Source of the DNA: Loxodes magnus | Lineage: Eukaryota > Ciliophora > Karyorelictea > Loxodida > Loxodidae | NCBI GenBank assembly: GCA_946699065.1 | Contig: CAMPDV010000947.1 | Coordinates: forward strand, 1-64,000 | Direction of reading: 5' to 3' | DNA length: 64,000 bases | In this document: piece by piece, positions 59,901 through 64,000 of the stretch | Layout: every line of letters begins with the position of its first letter | How positions within the stretch are numbered: the first letter of the stretch is position 1 | Notes under the pieces: model-generated | What the model was told of the DNA's origin: nothing | Databases searched by the model: none | What the model saw: only the letters and a program-made list of their open reading frames with translations | Made by a program: the position numbers and the translations under genes

Positions 59901-62900
59901 TGAACTCTGAATCACTGGATATAGCCACATATCATACATGACTAGTGTGACCACTCATGGTCTTACAGGTACCTGTCTTGACGTCCCATAGTCTCACCGT
60001 ATAATCATAACTTCCCGATACGATGAACTCTGAATCACTGGATATAGCCACAGCATATACAACACTAGTGTGACCACTCATGGTCTTACAGGTACCTGTC
60101 TTGACGTCCCATAGTCTCACCGTCTAATCTGCACTTCCCGATACGATGAACTCTGAATCACTGGATATAGCCACAGCATATACTTAACTAGTGTGACCAC
60201 TCATGGTCTTACAGGTACCTGTCTTGACGTCCCATAGTCTCACCGTATAATCATAACTTCCCGATACGATGAACTCTGAATCACTGGATATAGCCACAGC
60301 AGATACCTAATTTGTGTGACCACTCATGGTCTTACAGGTACCTGTCTTGACGTCCCATAGTCTCACCGTATAATCATAACTTCCCGATACGATGAACTCT
60401 GAATCACTGGATATGGCCACAGCAGATACACAACTAGTGTGACCACTTATGGTCTTACAGGTACCTGTCTTGACGTCCCATAGTCTCACCGTATAATCAT
60501 AACTTCCCGATACGATGAACTCTGAATCACTGGATATAGCCACAGCAGATACCTAATTTGTGTGACCACTCATGGTCTTACAGGTACCTGTCTTGACGTC
60601 CCATAGTCTCACCGTATAATCATAACTTCCCGATACGATGAACTCTGAATCACTGGATATAGCCACAGATCATACACAACTAGTGTGACCACTCATGGTC
60701 TTACAGGTACCTGTCTTGACGTCCCATAGTCTCACCGTATAATCATAACTTCCCGATACGATGAACTCTGAATCACTGGATATAGCCACATATCATACAT
60801 GACTAGTGTGACCACTCATGGTCTTACAGGTACCTGTCTTGACGTCCCATAGTCTCACCGTATAATCATAACTTCCCGATACGATGAACTCTGAATCACT
60901 GGATATAGCCACAGCATATACAACACTAGTGTGACCACTCATGGTCTTACAGGTACCTGTCTTGACGTCCCATAGTCTCACCGTCTAATCTGCACTTCCC
61001 GATACGATGAACTCTGAATCACTGGATATAGCCACAGCATATACTTAACTAGTGTGACCACTCATGGTCTTACAGGTACCTGTCTTGACGTCCCATAGTC
61101 TCACCGTATAATCATAACTTCCCGATACGATGAACTCTGAATCACTGGATATAGCCACAGCAGATACCTAATTTGTGTGACCACTCATGGTCTTACAGGT
61201 ACCTGTCTTGACGTCCCATAGTCTCACCGTATAATCATAACTTCCCGATACGATGAACTCTGAATCACTGGATATGGCCACAGCAGATACACAACTAGTG
61301 TGACCACTTATGGTCTTACAGGTACCTGTCTTGACGTCCCATAGTCTCACCGTATAATCATAACTTCCCGATACGATGAACTCTGAATCACTGGATATAG
61401 CCACAGCAGATACCTAATTTGTGTGACCACTCATGGTCTTACAGGTACCTGTCTTGACGTCCCATAGTCTCACCGTATAATCATAACTTCCCGATACGAT
61501 GAACTCTGAATCACTGGATATAGCCACAGATCATACACAACTAGTGTGACCACTCATGGTCTTACAGGTACCTGTCTTGACGTCCCATAGTCTCACCGTA
61601 TAATCATAACTTCCCGATACGATGAACTCTGAATCACTGGATATAGCCACATATCATACATGACTAGTGTGACCACTCATGGTCTTACAGGTACCTGTCT
61701 TGACGTCCCATAGTCTCACCGTATTATCTCCACTTCCCGATACGATGAACTCTGAATCACTGGATATAGCCACATATCATACATGACTAGTGTGACCACT
61801 TATGGTCTTACAGGTACCTGTCTTGACGTCCCATAGTCTCACCGTCTTATCTGCACTTCCCGATACGATGAACTCTAAATCACTGGATATAGCCACAGAT
61901 CATACTCAACTAGTGTGACCACTCATGGTCTTACAGGTACCTGTCTTGACGTCCCATAGTCTCACCGTATAATCATAACTTCCCGATACGATGAACTCTG
62001 AATCACTGGATATAGCCACAGCATATACAACACTAGTGTGACCACTCATGGTCTTACAGGTACCTGTCTTGACGTCCCATAGTCTCACCGTATAATCATA
62101 ACTTCCCGATACGATGAACTCTGAATCACTGGATATAGCCACATATCATACACAACTAGTGTGACCACTCATGGTCTTACAGGTACCTGTCTTGACGTCC
62201 CATAGTCTCACCGTATAATCATAACTTCCCGATACGATGAACTCTGAATCACTGGATATTGCCACATATCATACACAACTAGTGTGACCACTCATGGTCT
62301 TACAGGTACCTGTCTTGACGTCCCATAGTCTCACCGTATAATCATAACTTCCCGATACGATGAACTCTGAATCACTGGATATTGCCACATATCATACATG
62401 ACTAGTGTGACCACTCATGGTCTTACAGGTACCTGTCTTGACGTCCCATAGTCTCACCGTCTTATCATAACTTCCCGATACGATGAACTCTGAATCACTG
62501 GATATAGCCACAGATCATACAGAACTAGTGTGACCACTCATGGTCTTACAGGTACCTGTCTTGACGTCCCATAGTCTCACCGTATAATCATAACTTCCCG
62601 ATACGATGAACTCTGAATCACTGGATATAGCCACATATCATACATGACTAGTGTGACCACTCATGGTCTTACAGGTACCTGTCTTGACGTCCCATAGTCT
62701 CACCGTATAATCATAACTTCCCGATACGATGAACTCTGAATCACTGGATATAGCCACAGATCATACACAACTAGTGTGACCACTCATGGTCTTACAGGTA
62801 CCTGTCTTGACGTCCCATAGTCTCACCGTATAATCATTACTTCCCGATACGATGAACTCTGAATCACTGGATATAGCCACAGCATATACTTAACTAGTGT

Positions 62901-64000
62901 GACCACTCATGGTCTTACAGGTACCTGTCTTGACGTCCCATAGTCTCACCGTATAATCATAACTTCCCGATACGATGAACTCTAAATCACTGGATATAGC
63001 CACAGATCATACAGAACTAGTGTGACCACTCATGGTCTTACAGGTACCTGTCTTGACGTCCCATAGTCTCACCGTCTTATCTGCACTTCCCGATACGATG
63101 AACTCTAAATCACTGGATATAGCCACAGATCATACAGAACTAGTGTGACCACTCATGGTCTTACAGGTACCTGTCTTGACGTCCCATAGTCTCACCGTAT
63201 AATCATAACTTCCCGATACGATGAACTCTGAATCACTGGATATAGCCACATATCATACATGACTAGTGTGACCACTCATGGTCTTACAGGTACCTGTCTT
63301 GACGTCCCATAGTCTCACCGTATAATCATAACTTCCCGATACGATGAACTCTGAATCACTGGATATAGCCACAGCAGATACCTAATTTGTGTGACCACTC
63401 ATGGTCTTACAGGTACCTGTCTTGACGTCCCATAGTCTCACCGTATAATCATAACTTCCCGATACGATGAACTCTGAATCACTGGATATAGCCACATATC
63501 ATACATGACTAGTGTGACCACTTATGGTCTTACAGGTACCTGTCTTGACGTCCCATAGTCTCACCGTATAATCATAACTTCCCGATACGATGAACTCTGA
63601 ATCACTGGATATAGCCACATATCATACATGACTAGTGTGACCACTCATGGTCTTACAGGTACCTGTCTTGACGTCCCATAGTCTCACCGTCTTATCTGCA
63701 CTTCCCGATACGATGAACTCTAAATCACTGGATATAGCCACAGATCATACACAACTAGTGTGACCACTCATGGTCTTACAGGTACCTGTCTTGACGTCCC
63801 ATAGTCTCACCGTATAATCATAACTTCCCGATACGATGAACTCTGAATCACTGGATATAGCCACATATCATACATGACTAGTGTGACCACTCATGGTCTT
63901 ACAGGTACCTGTCTTGACGTCCCATAGTCTCACCGTATAATCATAACTTCCCGATACGATGAACTCTGAATCACTGGATATAGCCACAGCAGATACCTAA
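1..64000 (-). CDS. Giant WD40-repeat protein, internal part (both ends outside the window)
   Basis: About 520 consecutive 41-residue WD40 units are read on the minus strand. Unit numbering from the S of SGHT: G2-H3, V10-A-I-S-S-D15, F18-I-V-S21, D25, T27-V-R-L-W31-D32, K34-T-G-T-C-K39. H3, D25 and W31 are the usual WD40 structural residues, and the 41-residue period fits one propeller blade. In the standard code the frame is cut by in-frame TGA, TAA and TAG at residues 6, 8 and 26. If TGA=Trp and TAA/TAG=Gln, as in karyorelict ciliates and Condylostoma, every unit reads through. GTG codons after these stops (V10, V28) mimic bacterial starts but are ordinary repeat codons with no ribosome-binding site. 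No initiator, terminator, signal peptide, membrane segment or non-WD40 domain is seen. WD40 propellers are protein-interaction scaffolds; the partner is unknown. Single-base indels break the frame at about 41 places. Alternative: a non-coding satellite or pseudogene derived from a WD40 gene. Confidence 0.72.
841..3740 (-). repeat. About 12-unit tandem duplication in the left region
   Basis: A block containing the CCATCATGG deletion plus GTACCATAG, a K17 unit (1,102 and 2,574), and an L16/K26 unit with the 'HTHYVYAV' variant (near 1,745 and 3,220) recurs about 1,475 bases apart, that is 12 units with indels. The CCATCATGG/GTACCATAG pair appears again at 3,730 and 7,185. Boundaries are approximate because of the indels. 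Confidence 0.65.
4324..4326 (-). other. In-frame TAA at unit residue 8 (exemplar)
   Basis: Plus-strand AGATTATACAACAC gives GTT-GTA-TAA-TCT, V-V-x-S. It is found only in the left 7 kb (near 270, 4,324, 4,812, 5,555 and 6,540). TAA here could come from the neighbouring TGA by one change. Gln is tolerable at this exposed site but less typical than Trp. Confidence 0.6.
8693..17552 (-). repeat. 72-unit higher-order repeat, copy 1 (about 8.86 kb)
   Basis: The order of variant units here is repeated in the next 8.86 kb. Markers that match at the same offset include the R29I unit (13,742 and 22,602), the two 'SNV' units with K17 (9,982 and 18,845), the A24 units near 10,801 and 19,661, and the Q26 units near 15,228 and 24,088. 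The offset is 72 x 123 = 8,856 plus indels. The left boundary lies between 8,692 and 8,755, where unit types stop matching. About 13 private single-base indels lie in this copy, all left of 14,392. Confidence 0.85.
17553..26412 (-). repeat. 72-unit higher-order repeat, copy 2 (about 8.86 kb)
   Basis: This copy directly follows copy 1, and the unit order matches to about 26.5 kb, where the following unit differs (K17/GCC-type at 17.7 kb against C-V-S-A type at 26.6 kb). I compared most of the 72 unit types by eye and found no substitution difference, only private 1-base indels (17,885; 18,609; 18,683; 19,483; 21,225; 23,708; 23,834; 23,949). It is either a very recent tandem duplication or an assembly duplication. 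Confidence 0.85.
23950..43437 (-). CDS. WD40 array, longest indel-free coding segment (about 158 units)
   Basis: This is the cleanest part: about 6,490 codons in which every unit is exactly 123 bases, and all checked variant codons share one phase (third-base coordinate divisible by 3). All reassigned-codon classes occur here in frame: TGA 39,640-39,642 (residue 8), TAA 27,961-27,963 and TAG 40,015-40,017 (residue 6), TAG 39,832-39,834 (residue 26), TGA 40,753-40,755 (residue 6). The longest runs without any stop codon are 26,233-26,967 and 31,153-31,887 (six units each). E22 units are concentrated at 25.9-33.2 kb. Conservation of phase over 19 kb is what a translated gene would show, although recent block amplification would also preserve it. 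Confidence 0.75.
26233..26967 (-). other. Stop-free run of six WD40 units (244 codons) within the giant gene
   Basis: This is one of the two longest stretches readable with the standard code. It consists of units whose residues 6-9 are C-V-S-A, H-Y-V-Y-A type or V-V-Y-A, so no reassigned codon interrupts it. One unit has Ile instead of Arg at residue 29 (CATAGTATCACC near 26,411) and three carry E22. It is an internal part of the array, not a separate gene: the first codon is the repeat's own GTG (V10). Confidence 0.8.
27961..27963 (-). other. In-frame TAA at unit residue 6 (read as Gln), exemplar
   Basis: Plus-strand CATATACTTAACTAG gives AGT-TAA-GTA-TAT, that is S-x-V-Y. The column otherwise carries Cys, Val, His, Ser, Asn or Tyr, and TAG or TGA in other units. 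Gln fits the exposed WD40 position ('HTSQV'). Many copies exist from 1.1 kb to 62.9 kb. Confidence 0.7.
30742..30744 (-). other. In-frame TGA at the normally conserved Gly22
   Basis: TTCACGATAC instead of TTCCCGATAC changes GGA to TGA, so V-S-x-S-Y. It is present here and at 32,464-32,466, the two copies of the 14-unit duplication, so it was one mutation. This is the only stop-type codon I found outside the variable columns. Confidence 0.85.
31153..31887 (-). other. Stop-free run of six WD40 units (244 codons) within the giant gene
   Basis: This is the second longest standard-code run, lying within the first copy of the 14-unit duplication. Five units have C-V-S-A at residues 6-9 and one has the 'HTHYVYAV' variant with I41 before it; two carry E22. 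It is bounded on both sides by units with TGA at residue 8. It is part of the array and not an independent reading unit. Confidence 0.8.
35321..37180 (-). repeat. 8-unit / 7-unit tandem duplication with one unit gained or lost
   Basis: GATATTGCC followed by a K26-type GTCTTATCATAAC unit recurs at 35,321 and 36,305 (984 bases, 8 units), but the right-hand markers TACCTAATTT and GATATGGCC recur 861 bases apart (7 units). The difference is one extra 'SVVYAV' unit with TAG at residue 26 in the first copy (three in a row near 35,705-36,030, against two in the second copy). Similar blocks occur at 59.7-61.6 kb. Confidence 0.8.
37495..38660 (-). repeat. 8-unit duplication carrying the rare G24-D-N26 unit
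   Basis: GTATTATCTCCAC (Gly24, Asn26) followed on the plus strand by a K26 unit and a GATGATACTCAAC unit (TGA at residue 6) occurs near 37,495 and again near 38,477, about 984 bases apart. The same combination appears near 61,722. The N26 unit also occurs alone near 41,308. Confidence 0.75.
39640..39642 (-). other. In-frame TGA at unit residue 8 (read as Trp), exemplar
   Basis: Plus-strand TCA inside ATATCATACATGAC gives GTA-TGA-TAT-GTG on the coding strand, that is V-x-Y-V. The same column otherwise carries Ser (TCT, TCA) or Tyr (TAT), and in a few units TAA. Trp is a very common residue at this place in WD40 repeats ('VWSVAFS'). The class occurs throughout the window with several different neighbours (W-S and W-Y at residues 8-9). 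Confidence 0.75.
39832..39834 (-). other. In-frame TAG at unit residue 26 (read as Gln), exemplar
   Basis: Plus-strand GTCTAATCTGC gives GCA-GAT-TAG-ACG, that is A-D-x-T. Sense codons in this column are TAT (Y), AAG (K) and AAT (N). 'DQTVRLWD' is a very common WD40 motif, and the codon is one base from the AAG and TAT forms. It also occurs with Tyr24 (GTCTAATCATAAC). Confidence 0.72.
40015..40017 (-). other. In-frame TAG at unit residue 6 (read as Gln), exemplar
   Basis: Plus-strand GATACCTAATTT gives AAT-TAG-GTA-TCT, that is N-x-V-S. The linked ACA (T4) and AAT (N5) codons distinguish this unit type from the TAA type, so the two Gln-type codons have separate sequence backgrounds. Confidence 0.7.
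41608..41616 (-). other. Double-TGA unit: residues 6 and 8 both TGA
   Basis: The coding strand reads AGT-TGA-GTA-TGA-TCT-GTG. With TGA=Trp this is S-W-V-W-S-V, essentially the consensus of strand d/a in many WD40 proteins. Other copies are at 44,313-44,321 and 61,900-61,908. Confidence 0.75.
43439..56458 (-). CDS. WD40 array segment, 13 kb in one frame (offset by one base)
   Basis: About 106 units run without an indel between the +1 site near 56,458 and the -1 site near 43,438, which cancel each other. The right part (54.7-55.75 kb) is built from alternating dimers. The 43-47.5 kb part is rich in D25-K26 units (plus-strand GTCTTATCTGC) linked to L16. It contains 'SWV' units with TGA at residue 6 and a double-TGA unit at 44,313-44,321. 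A unit near 48,195 has Tyr in place of D25, and the units near 47,641 and 50,348 have Ile at residue 5. All other structural WD40 residues are kept by eye. Confidence 0.68.
48122..51318 (-). repeat. Diverged 13-unit tandem duplication (period 1,599 bp)
   Basis: Unit types at 48,122-48,613 match those at 49,721-50,212, and those at 49,105-49,597 match those at 50,704-51,196, both at 1,599 bases (13 units). Three units in the middle differ, so either the duplication is older or conversion has changed part of it. The GATATTGCC/CTTATGG unit at 49,221 and 50,819 is a convenient marker. Confidence 0.65.
54768..55748 (-). repeat. Dimer tract: four copies of a 246-bp two-unit block
   Basis: Four consecutive 246-base blocks alternate a C-V-S-A unit with a unit carrying TGA at residue 8. 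Blocks two and three share the synonymous GCA codon (GATATTGCC at 55,003 and 55,249). This is the simplest local amplification in the window. Confidence 0.8.
56459..59339 (-). CDS. WD40 array segment with three 1-base deletions that sum to one codon
   Basis: WD40 coding continues, but there are single-base deletions near 59,339 (CCATCATGG instead of CCACTCATGG), 58,566 and 57,952 (CACTGATATAG instead of CACTGGATATAG). Each shifts the frame; together they remove three bases, so the reading phase at 57,951 is again that of 59,340-64,000. A 1-base insertion near 56,458 (CGAATGAAC) then shifts it. One unit near 58,476 has Cys instead of Gly before H3, and one near 57,207 has Tyr at residue 15. 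Whether translation copes with the shifts, or they are assembly errors, cannot be told from the sequence. Confidence 0.55.
59340..64000 (-). CDS. WD40 array, 5'-most segment in view, continuous frame
   Basis: The window edge cuts inside a unit: the first complete codon is TAG at 63,997-63,999, residue 6 of an 'NxV' unit, read here as Gln. About 38 units follow without an indel. It contains a tandem 7-unit duplication (59.93-61.65 kb), one G24-D-N26 unit near 61,722 and one double-TGA unit (61,900-61,908). Units with TGA at residue 8 predominate. The segment ends at a 1-base deletion near 59,339. Partner, function and true N-terminus are not visible. Confidence 0.7.
59930..61652 (-). repeat. 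Tandem 7-unit duplication (period 861 bp)
   Basis: Unit types from 59,93x to 60,79x are repeated in the same order from 60,79x to 61,65x: H-V-W-Y, V-V-Y-A with TAG at residue 26, Q-V-Y-A, N-Q-V-S-A, the synonymous GATATGGCC unit, N-Q-V-S-A and C-V-W-S (reading in plus-strand order). Each marker lies 861 bases from its partner. A related block is present at 35.3-37.9 kb, about 24.2 kb to the left. Confidence 0.8.

Larger units (their letters stand above)
1..64000 (-). repeat. 123-bp tandem repeat array, about 520 copies
   Basis: The unit repeats every 123 bases edge to edge. Nearly every copy keeps GGTACC, ACTAGT, GACGTC and the landmark GAACTCTGAATC. Counting from 117 to 63,961 gives 519 periods plus the net +7 of all indels I could list, so no unit is missing or interrupted. 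Most variation is confined to a few sites: the 14-16 bases between GCCAC and TAGTGTG on the plus strand (unit residues 5-10), the Y/A/G24 and Y/K/Q/N26 codons, the S16/E17 codons, M/I41 and G/E22. Copies are otherwise almost identical, which implies recent amplification or ongoing homogenisation. No sequence other than the repeat occurs anywhere in the window. Confidence 0.98.

Noticed and set aside
1-64000. About one hundred separate small WD40 genes of 60-244 codons, each starting with GTG
   Set aside because: The starts are always the repeat's own V10 or V28 codon just after an in-frame stop, with no ribosome-binding site or spacer. They are pieces of one repeat array.
1-64000. CRISPR array or other direct-repeat/spacer system
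   Set aside because: There are no unique spacers: the 123-bp units abut, and the variable part is a small set of recurring coding variants.
1-64000. Repeat-induced point mutation (RIP) of a fungal HNWD gene, which would also make CAA to TAA, CAG to TAG and TGG to TGA
   Set aside because: CpA sites elsewhere in the unit (GGTCAC, TTCATC, TCAGAG, GTCAAG) stay intact in nearly every copy, and TGG31 is untouched. RIP would hit these as well.
1-64000. TGA=Gly (Gracilibacteria/SR1 code) or TGA=Cys (Euplotes code)
   Set aside because: Neither explains TAA and TAG in the same columns, and Trp fits WD40 residues 6 and 8 better. TGA at Gly22 is a single event copied by duplication. Not formally excluded without other genes.
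1-64000. Plain bacterial or cyanobacterial WD40 protein
   Set aside because: No bacterial code has all three stops as sense, and a 520-repeat uninterrupted array with higher-order duplications is unlike bacterial WD40 genes.
1-64000. Genes on the plus strand
   Set aside because: The plus strand is the reverse complement of the repeat, with regular stops in its frames and no similarity to any family I recognise.
1-64000. Promoter-like TATAAT-type strings (for example in CGTATAATCATAAC)
   Set aside because: They occur in most units as the Tyr-Asp-Tyr codons on the opposite strand, so they carry no information about transcription.

Overview
The whole 64,000-base window is one uninterrupted tandem array of a 123-bp unit that, on the minus strand, encodes a 41-residue WD40 repeat. 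From the first to the last copy of a fixed landmark (GAACTCTGAATC, 117 to 63,961) there are exactly 519 periods once 41 single-base indels (net +7) are counted. The array therefore holds about 520 units, and both ends lie outside the window. I see no unique sequence, second gene, RNA gene, mobile element, CRISPR array, intron, promoter or terminator.

Read with the standard code, the WD40 frame is broken in more than half of the units by in-frame TGA, TAA or TAG. These codons are not scattered. They occur almost only at three of the five variable residues of the unit (6, 8 and 26; the others are 9 and 24), where WD40 proteins commonly carry Trp or Gln: TGA where 'VWSV' or 'SWV' is expected, TAA/TAG where 'SQV', 'NQV' or 'DQT' is expected. 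The simplest reading is a nuclear code in which all three stops are sense (TAA/TAG=Gln, TGA=Trp), as known in karyorelict ciliates such as Loxodes and in the heterotrich Condylostoma. The window would then be an internal part of a single giant WD40 gene of more than 21,000 codons (about 2.3 MDa for this part alone). Organism and code are inferences from repeat columns only, because no other gene is available to test them.

Layout, in the direction of translation (right to left): 64,000-59,339 is in one frame; 59,339-56,458 carries three 1-base deletions that together restore the frame; 56,458-43,438 is continuous but offset by one base; 43,437-23,950 is a clean run of about 158 units without any indel; 23,949-1 carries about 36 single-base indels. 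Above the 123-bp unit there are higher-order duplications of 72 units (8.86 kb, twice in tandem, 8.7-26.4 kb), 14 units (30.2-33.6 kb), 13, 12, 8/7 and 2 units, plus a similar block repeated about 24.2 kb apart. The two 72-unit copies show no substitution that I can find but many private 1-base indels, which points to uncorrected sequencing error as the cause of most frameshifts on the left. Two indels recur with their flanking variants and look genuine.

The variable residues fall at positions equivalent to the hypervariable sites of fungal HNWD/HET-E WD40 repeats. The array may thus be a very large, recently homogenised recognition or scaffold surface, but no effector domain is visible.
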